Assembly: GCF_003731765.1 (NCBI RefSeq)
Contig: NZ_MOAL01000002.1
Location: 558,001 to 622,000, forward strand
Length of the DNA stretch: 64,000 nucleotides
Source: Pseudomonas chlororaphis
GTDB taxonomy: Bacteria > Pseudomonadota > Gammaproteobacteria > Pseudomonadales > Pseudomonadaceae
Reading direction: 5' to 3'
Part shown: positions 35,571 to 43,260 of the stretch, one piece after another
How the letters are laid out: the number at the start of each line of letters is the position of its first letter
Numbering within the stretch: position 1 is the stretch's first letter
Notes under the pieces: generated by a model
What the model saw: only the letters and a program-made list of their open reading frames with translations
Databases searched by the model: none
What the model was told of the DNA's origin: nothing
Position numbers and translations under genes: made by a program

Positions 35571-35594
35571 GGCGAGCATTCCCGCTCGCCTTGC
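35571..35594 (+). terminator. Weak hairpin between pobA and the exporter gene
   Basis: GGCGAGC-ATTCCC-GCTCGCC is a 7-bp perfect stem followed by TTGCC, not a proper T-tract. It may attenuate rather than stop transcription into the downstream exporter gene. Confidence 0.4.
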
Positions 35595-35612
35595 CTCCTG
35601 CAGGTTCCTTTC

Positions 35613-37130
35613 GTGACCCACCTCCACACCCCCGGCCCTACCAAACCGGCCATTCGCAGCGTACTGATCGCCCTGATGCTGGCGATTTTTCTCGGTGCCC
35701 TGGACCAGACCATCGTCGCCGTCTCCATGCCGGCCATTTCCGCCCAGTTCAAGGATGTCAGCCTGCTGGCCTGGGTCATCTCCGGCTACATGGTGGCCAT
35801 GACCGTGGCGGTGCCGATCTACGGCAAGCTGGGCGACCTCTATGGCCGGCGCAAACTGATGCTGTTCGGCATGGGCCTGTTCACCCTGGCCTCGTTGTTT
35901 TGTGGCCTGGCCCAGAGCATGGAACAACTGGTGCTGGCGCGGATCATCCAGGGCATCGGTGCCGGCGGGATGATTTCGGTCAGCCAGGCGATCATCGGCG
36001 ACATCGTGGCGCCCCGGGAACGCGGGCGCTACCAGGGCTACTTCAGCAGCATGTACGCCGTGGCCAGCGTCGCCGGCCCAGTGCTGGGCGGCTACATGAC
36101 CGAGTACCTGTCCTGGCGCTGGGTGTTTTTGATCAACCTGCCCCTGGGCCTGGGCGCCTGGTGGGTGGCCCATCGCACTCTGGTAGGCCTGCCCGTGCCG
36201 CAGCGTGTACCGATCATCGATTACCTGGGCACCGTGTTGCTGATCGTCGGCCTGAGTGCGCTGCTGCTGGGGATCACCCAGGTCGGCCAAGGCCACGCCT
36301 GGCACAGCCAGGAAGTCCTCGGCCTGCTGGCCTGCGCGGTGGCTGCACTGGCCGTGTTTGTCTGGCACGAACGGCGTACCCGGGAGCCCCTGCTGCCCAT
36401 GCACCTGTTCGCCAACCGCAATGCACTGCTGTGCTGGTGCACGATATTTTTCACCAGTTTCCAGGCCATCTCGTTGATCGTACTGATGCCCCTGCGCTTC
36501 CAGAGCGTCACCGGGGCCGGGGCCGACAGCGCCGCGCTGCACCTGCTGCCGCTGGCCATGGGCCTGCCCATCGGCGCCTACTGCGCCGGGCGCCTGACCT
36601 CGGTCACCGGGCGCTACAAACCGATGATCCTCGGCGGCGCCTTACTGATGCCGCTGTCGATCCTCGGCATGGCCTTCGTACCGCCACAAGCCTTACTGCT
36701 CAGCAGCGCCTTCATGCTGCTGAGCGGGATCGCCGCCGGCATGCAGTTTCCGACCTCGTTGGTGGGCACCCAGAATTCGGTCGAGCAGCGCGATATCGGC
36801 GTGGCCACCAGCACCACCAACCTGTTCCGTTCCCTGGGCGGCGCGGTGGGGGTGGCGCTGATGTCAGCACTGTTGCTGGCGTTGCTGCAGGACTCAAGCC
36901 TGGCCCATCTGGGTGGGGCCTCGCTGCTGGTCGAAGGCGGTTCGGGCAATGCCCTGCTGGACGGGCTGAATGCGGCGCCCGGCCCGGCCCAGGATGCCTT
37001 GCGGGCAGAGCTGTTGCTGACCTTCCGGCATTTGCTGATGGTCAGCGCAGCGGTGTCGTTGCTGGGCCTGGCAGCGGCCATCGCCATGCCCAACCGCGTG
37101 CTGCGTGGGCGGGAAGACAAGGCCGGTTGA
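35613..37130 (+). CDS. MFS multidrug exporter, DHA2 (14-helix) family
   Basis: A 505-residue inner-membrane drug:proton antiporter of the EmrB/QacA type. Motif D1 is LALDQTIVAVSMP-like in the first helix (FLGALDQTIVAVSMPAI, about 25-42), motif A is GKLGDLYGRRKLMLFG (about 75-90), and motif C is AGPVLGGYMTEYLSWRWVFLINLP (about 150-173). Fourteen predicted helices are present. The start is GTG at 35613 (MTHLHTPGPT). It lies 60 bases after pobA on the same strand, behind a weak hairpin, and may respond to aromatic acids; the substrate is unknown. No partner EmrA-type gene is next to it. Confidence 0.87.
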   Translation: MTHLHTPGPTKPAIRSVLIALMLAIFLGALDQTIVAVSMPAISAQFKDVSLLAWVISGYMVAMTVAVPIYGKLGDLYGRRKLMLFGMGLFTLASLFCGLAQSMEQLVLARIIQGIGAGGMISVSQAIIGDIVAPRERGRYQGYFSSMYAVASVAGPVLGGYMTEYLSWRWVFLINLPLGLGAWWVAHRTLVGLPVPQRVPIIDYLGTVLLIVGLSALLLGITQVGQGHAWHSQEVLGLLACAVAALAVFVWHERRTREPLLPMHLFANRNALLCWCTIFFTSFQAISLIVLMPLRFQSVTGAGADSAALHLLPLAMGLPIGAYCAGRLTSVTGRYKPMILGGALLMPLSILGMAFVPPQALLLSSAFMLLSGIAAGMQFPTSLVGTQNSVEQRDIGVATSTTNLFRSLGGAVGVALMSALLLALLQDSSLAHLGGASLLVEGGSGNALLDGLNAAPGPAQDALRAELLLTFRHLLMVSAAVSLLGLAAAIAMPNRVLRGREDKAG

Positions 37131-37178
37131 ACGGGCGAACCGGTAGCCGCTGAAACCTGAGCGGCTACCGCACCGGAC

Positions 37179-38021
37179 TTACGGGCTGTAGTAACCCACC
37201 GCCACCAGGAAATGCCCGACCTTGCGCAGGTAGGCATGCTTGTCTTCGACCTTGCCGGTCACCGGGTTCTTCCAGCGGTACTCATATTCCCCCTGGGGCT
37301 GCCGGGCAATCAGCGCCAGGATCGGCTCGCCCACCGGCTTGCCTTCAGGGTCCTTGACCTTGCCGAAGTCCGTGTTGATCAGCCGCAGATTGGTGCCGTG
37401 GGCGACGTAACGCTGGGTATCGAGATCGACCACGAACACATACAGGTCATCCTGCAAGAAACCGCCCTTGAGGCTGTTGATCGCGGTGAGGGTGCCCTTC
37501 TCGTCACTGGCCAATTGGGTCGCCGCCTTGTCCAGCAGCGCCTTGGCCTGATCCGCCGAGGCCCGGGGCAGGTAATAACCCACCGCCAGGATCCGCTCGC
37601 CAACACGCTGAAAGTACACGTGCTTGCGTTCGATCTTGCCGTCGCTCCAGTTCTGCCAACGGTACTCGGCCTGCTGGATGCCATTGCCCTCGGGAATTTT
37701 CAGCGCGTCCTTGAAGGCCTTCTGCAGGTCTGGCCCCAGCACTTCGGACACATCACGGCCAATCAACGCGGAAGACGGCCCGCCGCTGGCCAGCATCACG
37801 CCCCGGGTATCGACTACGAACACATAGCGGTCCTTATCGACAAACTCGCCCTGGCGGCTGAACACCGCAAAGGCCTTGTCGCCCTGGTCGTGGTAGTACG
37901 CCAGGGCCTTTTCCAGCAGCGCCCTGGCGGCCGTGCCCTCGTCCGCCGGCCCGGCGGCGTGGGCCTGGCCCAGGCACAGCAGCAGCCAACCCAACCACGT
38001 GATCTTCAGCAAAAGCCTCAT
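37179..38021 (-). CDS. Stand-alone periplasmic double-Cache protein
   Basis: A 280-residue protein: signal peptide (MRLLLKITWLGWLLLCLGQAHA, cleavage about residue 22) and then two Cache-like units. They are marked by DKDRYVFVVDTRGVMLASGG...YRWQNWSDGKIERKHVYFQRVGERILAVGYYL (about 60-165) and DDLYVFVVDLDTQRYVAHG...YEYRWKNPVTGKVEDKHAYLRKVGHFLVAVGYY (about 195-278). Cache domains usually sense small molecules in front of kinase, cyclase or chemoreceptor modules, but none is fused here and no second transmembrane helix follows. It may present its ligand to a partner. The start ATG at 38021 opens the signal peptide. Confidence 0.8.
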   Translation of the reverse strand: MRLLLKITWLGWLLLCLGQAHAAGPADEGTAARALLEKALAYYHDQGDKAFAVFSRQGEFVDKDRYVFVVDTRGVMLASGGPSSALIGRDVSEVLGPDLQKAFKDALKIPEGNGIQQAEYRWQNWSDGKIERKHVYFQRVGERILAVGYYLPRASADQAKALLDKAATQLASDEKGTLTAINSLKGGFLQDDLYVFVVDLDTQRYVAHGTNLRLINTDFGKVKDPEGKPVGEPILALIARQPQGEYEYRWKNPVTGKVEDKHAYLRKVGHFLVAVGYYSP

Positions 38022-38143
38022 TGCCCGCCCCTCATTTTTATAGGTGTCTGAAGAGCGTAGACGGCTGCGCAAGATGAGCGAACATTCAGCAAACACGGGG
38101 GCATAGAGCCTTCCCGCGGAGCTCGCGGGAAGGCTGGAGGGGC

Positions 38144-38986
38144 TCAGGGACGAGCGTCGAGTTGTTGTTGCAGGTTCTGGATCTGGCTTTGCAGGGTGTT
38201 GATGTTGCGGGTGACCTGGCCACGGAACGCATCGAACTCAGCGGTGCTGGCGCCATTCTGCGCAGCGGCGGCCGGACGATTGTCTTGCTCGCTCTTGAGC
38301 ACAATCATGTCCTGCTCCAGGCGCTCGATGGCAGCGCTGGGGTTGCCCTGCTTCTTCAGGGTCGCCAGGTCGGCGCTCAGGCTCTTGAGCTGGGCATCGA
38401 CTTTACTGCCATCGGTCTGGGCCCCCTTGAGTGCAGCCAGTTCCGTACCCAGGGCTTTGACCTGGGCCTGCAACTGAGCGTTGGCCGTCTGTTGCTCAGT
38501 GGTTTGCGCGCTCATTTGTGCCAGGCGCTTGTCCAGGTCCGTCGCCTGCCCGGCCACGCCCTGCTGTTGCTTGCTCTGGTCCTGCAGTTTGCTTTCCAGC
38601 TGTTTGATCTGCAGCTTGAGCGCCTCGCTGTCACTGGTGACGTTGCTCTGGCTGGCCACCACCTTGCCGGAAATGTCCTGCAGGCGCCCGGCAGCCTCTT
38701 CACTGATACGGGCAAAGCTTTCCTGGGTCGCCACCAGTTGCTGCTCCATCAGCGAGATCTGCTGGAAGCTCCACCAGGCCAGGCCGGCAAAGGCAAACAC
38801 CAGCGCCCCGACCAGCGCCCACAGTGGCCCGGTGCTCGGGCCTTTTACCTTGACCACCGGCGTACTGCGCGAATGCACCGTGGTGCGCTCGCGGGCCGCG
38901 GGGGTGGTGGGGAAATCGTCATCATCATGGGGGTCGGCGCGCAGGCTGGGTACATCATCGAAGTCGTCGTGGGCATCATTACGCAT
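38144..38986 (-). CDS. Single-helix membrane protein with a long coiled coil
   Basis: A 280-residue protein of three parts. The cytoplasmic N-terminus is very acidic and His/Asp-rich (MRNDAHDDFDDVPSLRADPH and following HDDDD). One transmembrane helix lies at about 52-75 (GPLWALVGALVFAFAGLAWWSF). A long, Gln/Ala-rich predicted coiled coil at about 80-280, in the periplasm, ends LQSQIQNLQQQLDARP. There is no enzymatic signature. It may be a scaffold or envelope-spanning protein; a homologue appears to sit in the same place in other pseudomonads by recollection. It is divergent from nothing and lies leftward after the epimerase gene. Confidence 0.72.
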   Translation of the reverse strand: MRNDAHDDFDDVPSLRADPHDDDDFPTTPAARERTTVHSRSTPVVKVKGPSTGPLWALVGALVFAFAGLAWWSFQQISLMEQQLVATQESFARISEEAAGRLQDISGKVVASQSNVTSDSEALKLQIKQLESKLQDQSKQQQGVAGQATDLDKRLAQMSAQTTEQQTANAQLQAQVKALGTELAALKGAQTDGSKVDAQLKSLSADLATLKKQGNPSAAIERLEQDMIVLKSEQDNRPAAAAQNGASTAEFDAFRGQVTRNINTLQSQIQNLQQQLDARP

Positions 38987-39091
38987 GGGGCAACCTTTCT
39001 GAACCGCGTGGTGACTGAGTGCGGCGAGTATAAACCGCTATTTCGCCGCACTCATCGACACTGCCGGGCAAACCCGGTTCAGTGTTTATTT

Positions 39092-40084
39092 TCAAAGCAT
39101 GTCCTGGGCCTTCCACCAGGCACAAAATTCATCAAGGGCCGTCCACAGGCTGACCTTGGGCTCATAGTCCAGGTAGTGCCGGGCACGGCTGATGTCCAGG
39201 GTGAAATTCTTGTTCATCACCTGCATGCCCAGGCGCGACAGGGTCGGCTCCGGGCGCCCGGGCCAGAGTTTGCAGAAGCCTTCGTTGAGCGCCGCAACAC
39301 TGTAGGCCAGGCCATAAGAGCGGTAGCGGGTGACTTGCGGCACCTGCATCTGGCGCATCACGTAATTGATCACGTCCCACACCGGCACCGGCGCCCCGTT
39401 GCTGATGTTGTAGGCCTTGCCCAGGGCCGAGCCGGTGGCCAGCAGGCTGCTGAGCAGTGCCTCGTTGAGGTTCTGCACGCTGGTGAAGTCCACCTTGTTC
39501 AGGCCATTGCCGACAATCGCCAGGCGCCCCTTGCGCTGCATCTTCAACAGCCGCGGAAAAATGCTCATGTCCCCCGCGCCGGTAACAAAGCGCGGGCGCA
39601 GAGCCAGGGTTTCCAGGCCGAACTCCTGGGCACCGAAAACCTTCTGCTCGGCCAGGTACTTGGTGGCCGCATAGGGGTGCTTGAAGCGCTTGGGCACCTG
39701 CTCTTCGGTCAGGTCCAAGTGGTCACGGCCGTCAAAGTAGATCGACGGCGAAGACAGGTGCACCAGGCGCCGAACCCGTTGCTTGAGGCAGGCTTCCACC
39801 ACGTTTTCAGTGACCAGCACATTGCCTTGGTGAAAATCCTGATAACGCCCCCACAGGCCCACGGCACCGGCGCAATGCACCACCGCCTCGACGTCGCGGC
39901 ACAGTTCGCGCACCAGATCGGCGTCGCCCAAATCCCCCTGGATAAACTCGGCGCCACGCCGCACCAGGTGCTCTACACCTTCGGCACGGCGACCGTTGAC
40001 CCGGACTTGCAGGCCTTGCTCAAGGGCAAAGCGAGCAAAACGCCCGCCTATAAAGCCGCTTGCGCCGGTGACCAGAATTTTCAT
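39092..40084 (-). CDS. NAD-dependent epimerase/3-beta-hydroxysteroid dehydrogenase-like protein
   Basis: A 330-residue extended short-chain dehydrogenase. The NAD-binding motif is GASGFIGG (residues 7-14), and the catalytic pair is YAATK (Tyr and Lys, about residue 142-146) preceded by HLSSPSIYFDG. The C-terminal half (NISNGAPVPVWDVINYVMRQM, WPGRPEPTLSRLGMQV) is like 3-beta-HSD/OleD-type enzymes that act on sterols or long-chain beta-hydroxy acids. The substrate cannot be decided. It is a single gene 94 bases from argP. Confidence 0.82.
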   Translation of the reverse strand: MKILVTGASGFIGGRFARFALEQGLQVRVNGRRAEGVEHLVRRGAEFIQGDLGDADLVRELCRDVEAVVHCAGAVGLWGRYQDFHQGNVLVTENVVEACLKQRVRRLVHLSSPSIYFDGRDHLDLTEEQVPKRFKHPYAATKYLAEQKVFGAQEFGLETLALRPRFVTGAGDMSIFPRLLKMQRKGRLAIVGNGLNKVDFTSVQNLNEALLSSLLATGSALGKAYNISNGAPVPVWDVINYVMRQMQVPQVTRYRSYGLAYSVAALNEGFCKLWPGRPEPTLSRLGMQVMNKNFTLDISRARHYLDYEPKVSLWTALDEFCAWWKAQDML

Positions 40085-40178
40085 GAGTTCTCCTAGAAAT
40101 GCAGTGACTCGCGCCAGGCTGAAGGCGCCAGGTCAAAACGACCCGCAGACTCTTCACCGGCTGCATGCAGCTTGACGC

Positions 40179-41078
40179 TTATGGCTGCCCCCAGGGCACC
40201 AACCATTGCGCCGAGCAACGGGCCAGGTGCTCGGTCAACAACCCCAGCAGTTGGCCGCCATTGCGCCAATGATGCCAGTACAGCGGCACATCGATCGGTT
40301 TATCCGGCAACAACTCCACCAGCCAGCCCCGTTCGAGTTGCTCGCGCACCTGCAATTCAGGCACCAGCCCCCAACCCAGGCCGGCTTCGGTCAAGCGAAT
40401 AAAACCCTCGGACGACGGGCACAGGTGGTGCTCAAAACCGCCTTCGACTCCCAGCGAGGCCAGGTAACGGTGTTGCAGGAAGTCGTCAGGACCAAATACC
40501 AGCGCCGGGGTGCGGGCCAGTTCTTCGGCGCGAACGCCATGGGGAAAATGCCGGGCGATAAATGCCGGGCTGGCCAGAGCCCGATAGCGCATGGCCCCCA
40601 GCAACTGGCTGCGGCCGCCCGCCACCGGCCGCTCGCTGGCACAGACACAGGCCGCCACCTCGCCGGCACGCATGCGCTTGAGGCCCACGGTCTGGTCCTC
40701 CACCACTAGGTCCAGCAGCAGGTGATGCTCGGCACAGAAATCTCCCACCGCCGCCGCCCACCAGGTGGCCAGGCTGTCAGCGTTGAGGGCGATCCGCAGA
40801 CGCTCCGGCAAGCCCTCTTCATCCAGGGCCGGCACCAGGCTTTGCAGGTCGCGCTCCAGCAGGCGCACCTGCTGCACGTGGTTGAGCAAGCGGCGACCGA
40901 TTTCCGTTGGTGCTGGTGGCGTCGCACGTATCAACACCGGCTGGCCGATGCGGGCCTCAAGCAATTTGATCCGCTGGGAAATCGCCGACTGAGACAGGCC
41001 CAGCACTTGCGCGGCACGTTCAAAGCCAGCCTGTTCGACGACGGCGGCCAAGGCGGAGAGCAATTTATAGTCGAACAT
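40179..41078 (-). CDS. argP: LysR-family regulator ArgP (IciA)
   Basis: A 299-residue regulator. The N-terminal HTH LAAVVEQAGFERAAQVLGLSQSAISQRIKLLEARIG (residues 10-45) is the ArgP/IciA signature, and the rest has PTEIGRRLLNHVQQVRLLE and ADSLATWWAAAV. ArgP activates the arginine/lysine exporter gene argO in response to arginine. The exporter gene lies on the other strand from 41581, with only the ACT-domain gene between. This places an ArgP-ArgO module here. The shared control region is 41079-41174. Confidence 0.9.
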   Translation of the reverse strand: MFDYKLLSALAAVVEQAGFERAAQVLGLSQSAISQRIKLLEARIGQPVLIRATPPAPTEIGRRLLNHVQQVRLLERDLQSLVPALDEEGLPERLRIALNADSLATWWAAAVGDFCAEHHLLLDLVVEDQTVGLKRMRAGEVAACVCASERPVAGGRSQLLGAMRYRALASPAFIARHFPHGVRAEELARTPALVFGPDDFLQHRYLASLGVEGGFEHHLCPSSEGFIRLTEAGLGWGLVPELQVREQLERGWLVELLPDKPIDVPLYWHHWRNGGQLLGLLTEHLARCSAQWLVPWGQP

Positions 41079-41174
41079 CAGTTTTCCTAATGAGCGATCA
41101 GCAATATTGGTTTTTCTTATACAGGCTGAGCCCGGAAAATAGCCAGCATGCCTCTTCGCTCAAGGACCTTTTTC

Positions 41175-41576
41175 ATGACCGGTGAAACCTCCCTCGCCAC
41201 CCTGTTGCGCAGCATGAGCCCGCACCTCAACGACGGCGACTACGTATTCTGCTCGATTGCCCAACGCAGCCAGCTTGGGGACTGCGACCCCCTGGGCAGC
41301 TTTCGCGAACAGGAAGGGCTGACGGTGATCCTTGAGCGCCAACAGGCTGAACGCCTGGGGCTGGGCTTCGATTACGTGGCGGCGTGGATCACCCTCACGG
41401 TGCATTCGGCCCTGGACGCGGTCGGCCTCACCGCCGCTTTCGCCAGTGCCCTGGGAGACGCTGGAATCAGCTGCAACGTGGTCGCGGGCTATTACCACGA
41501 TCACCTGTTTGTCGGCCGGGCCGACGCACAGCGCGCCATGGACGTGCTGCACAAACTGGCAACCCAAGGGGAATAG
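41175..41576 (+). CDS. ACT-domain protein
   Basis: A 133-residue small protein with an ACT (amino-acid-binding) domain pair. Signature pieces are DYVFCSIAQRSQLGDCDPLGSFREQEGLTVIL, AWITLTVHSALDAVGLTAAFASALGDAGISCNVVAGYYHDHLFV, and ADAQRAMDVLHKL. Such proteins bind amino acids. It lies between argP and the LysE/ArgO exporter gene (four bases before it), so it may sense arginine or lysine, by inference. The start is ATG 41175 (MTGETSLATL); the extension from 41148 is not ACT-like. Confidence 0.78.
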   Translation: MTGETSLATLLRSMSPHLNDGDYVFCSIAQRSQLGDCDPLGSFREQEGLTVILERQQAERLGLGFDYVAAWITLTVHSALDAVGLTAAFASALGDAGISCNVVAGYYHDHLFVGRADAQRAMDVLHKLATQGE

Positions 41577-41580
41577 GCGC

Positions 41581-42183
41581 ATGTGGCAAAGCTATGTAAA
41601 CGGACTCTTGGTGGCGGCCGGCCTGATCATGGCCATCGGCACCCAAAACGCCTTTGTCCTGGCGCAAAGCCTGCGCCGGGAGCATCACCTGCCGGTGGCA
41701 GCGCTGTGCGTCACCTGCGACGCCTTGCTGGTGGCTGCCGGGGTATTCGGCCTGGCCACCTTGCTGGCGCAGAACCCGACCCTGCTGGCTGTGGCTCGCT
41801 GGGGCGGCTCGGCCTTCCTGATCTGGTACGGCACTCAGGCCCTGCGGCGCGCCTGCGCCCGGCAAAGCCTGGAGCAAGGGGCCCAGCAGAAGGTGCGCTC
41901 ATTGCGCGCGGTATTGCTCAGTGCCTTGGCGGTGACGCTGCTCAACCCTCACGTGTACCTGGACACGGTATTGCTGATCGGCTCCTTGGGCGCCCAACAG
42001 ACTGAACCCGGTGCTTATGTGATGGGCGCCGCCAGCGCTTCCCTGCTGTGGTTTTTCACCCTGGCCCTCGGCGCGGCGTGGTTGGCACCCTGGTTGGCCC
42101 GGCCTGGCACTTGGCGGGTTCTCGACCTGTTGGTGGCGGTCATGATGTTCAGCGTCGCCTACCAACTCATCAGCGCTCCATGA
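41581..42183 (+). CDS. argO: LysE/ArgO-family basic amino acid exporter
   Basis: A 200-residue inner-membrane protein with about six helices. The N-terminus is LLVAAGLIMAIGTQNAFVLAQSLRREH with the conserved (I/G)xQN segment of the LysE superfamily, followed by ALLVAAGVFGLATLL and LTLLNPHVYLDTVLLIGSLG (the NP-x-Y-D motif). The last helix ends MMFSVAYQLISAP. Adjacency to argP and the ACT gene supports export of arginine or lysine. It follows the ACT gene after only four bases, so the two are co-transcribed. Symbol by family and synteny. Confidence 0.87.
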   Translation: MWQSYVNGLLVAAGLIMAIGTQNAFVLAQSLRREHHLPVAALCVTCDALLVAAGVFGLATLLAQNPTLLAVARWGGSAFLIWYGTQALRRACARQSLEQGAQQKVRSLRAVLLSALAVTLLNPHVYLDTVLLIGSLGAQQTEPGAYVMGAASASLLWFFTLALGAAWLAPWLARPGTWRVLDLLVAVMMFSVAYQLISAP

Positions 42184-42359
42184 GTTATTCCAAAAGGCTC
42201 TGGAACCTCTATCCCACACAGTTGTTGCGTGGTTAAGCCGCACCCCCGGTGCTATGATCCGGTCCCTGCGCCGCAAAGAGTACAAACTCCCCGGCGCTTG
42301 TTTGGCCGCCCGTGATCGGCCTTGCGCTCACCGCAACTGACCTGATTAGGAGAATCATC

Positions 42360-42956
42360 ATGGCTTTCGAATTGCCGCCGCTGCCTTATGCACACGATGC
42401 CCTGCAGCCGCACATCTCCAAGGAAACCTTGGAATTCCACCACGACAAACACCACAACACCTACGTCGTGAACCTGAACAACCTGGTGCCAGGCACCGAG
42501 TTCGAAGGCAAGACCCTGGAAGAGATCGTCAAGTCTTCTTCGGGCGGCATCTTCAACAACGCCGCTCAGGTCTGGAACCACACCTTCTACTGGAACTGCC
42601 TGGCGCCAAACGCCGGCGGTCAACCAACCGGCGCGCTCGCTGAAGCAATCAACGCAGCCTTCGGTTCGTTCGACAAGTTCAAGGAAGAGTTCACCAAGAC
42701 TTCCGTCGGCACCTTCGGTTCCGGTTGGGGCTGGCTGGTGAAAAAGGCTGACGGTTCCCTGGCCCTGGCCAGCACCATCGGCGCTGGCAACCCGCTGACC
42801 AGCGGCGACACCCCGCTGCTGACCTGCGACGTCTGGGAACACGCTTACTACATCGACTACCGCAACGTTCGCCCTAAATACGTCGAAGCGTTCTGGAACC
42901 TGGTCAACTGGAAATTCGTGGCTGAGCAGTTCGAAGGCAAGACCTTCGTCGCCTAA
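42360..42956 (+). CDS. sodB: Superoxide dismutase [Fe]
   Basis: Converts superoxide to hydrogen peroxide and oxygen in the cytoplasm. The 198 residues are standard. Metal ligands are recognisable: His27 region ([15 protein letters not shown]), NHTFYWNCL, and the C-terminal [13 protein letters not shown] with Asp and His. The Gln/Gly pattern (NAGGQPTG...GSGWGWLV) is that of the Fe enzyme. The start follows AGGAG (ATTAGGAGAATCATC). The upstream region has a -10-like TATGAT at 42253-42258. A terminator follows at 42972-43000. Confidence 0.95.
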   Translation: MAFELPPLPYAHDALQPHISKETLEFHHDKHHNTYVVNLNNLVPGTEFEGKTLEEIVKSSSGGIFNNAAQVWNHTFYWNCLAPNAGGQPTGALAEAINAAFGSFDKFKEEFTKTSVGTFGSGWGWLVKKADGSLALASTIGAGNPLTSGDTPLLTCDVWEHAYYIDYRNVRPKYVEAFWNLVNWKFVAEQFEGKTFVA

Positions 42957-42971
42957 GCCCGTTTGCAGTGT

Positions 42972-43000
42972 AAAAAACCCGGCCTGTCCGGGTTTTTTTT
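42972..43000 (+). terminator. Intrinsic terminator after sodB
   Basis: AAAAAACCCGG-CCTGT-CCGGGTTTTTTTT: a short GC stem with A and T tracts. Confidence 0.9.
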
Positions 43001-43260
43001 CGCCTGTAGCCCAGCCGATTTCTTGCTCCGCCGCACTGGCGCGCTAACATCATTTTCGGGTAAAAGTTAAGCCCCAGCCCTCAAGTTACAGGGCTTGTTT
43101 ACCGACACACTACCAGCAGGCGTAATTGTTCTTCATCGGAACACCCCAGCCAAGCCTGCCGGCGATAGACCCCGGCCATGATTGTCTCTTTACGGCCAAG
43201 ACGGGAATGCCAATACTGATGGCACTTTGACGCTACGCGCACGGAACAAGGAATAGCCCT

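Noticed and set aside
42253..42258. Sigma-70 promoter of sodB (TATGAT)
   Set aside because: No matching -35 at proper distance, so it is mentioned only as a weak -10.
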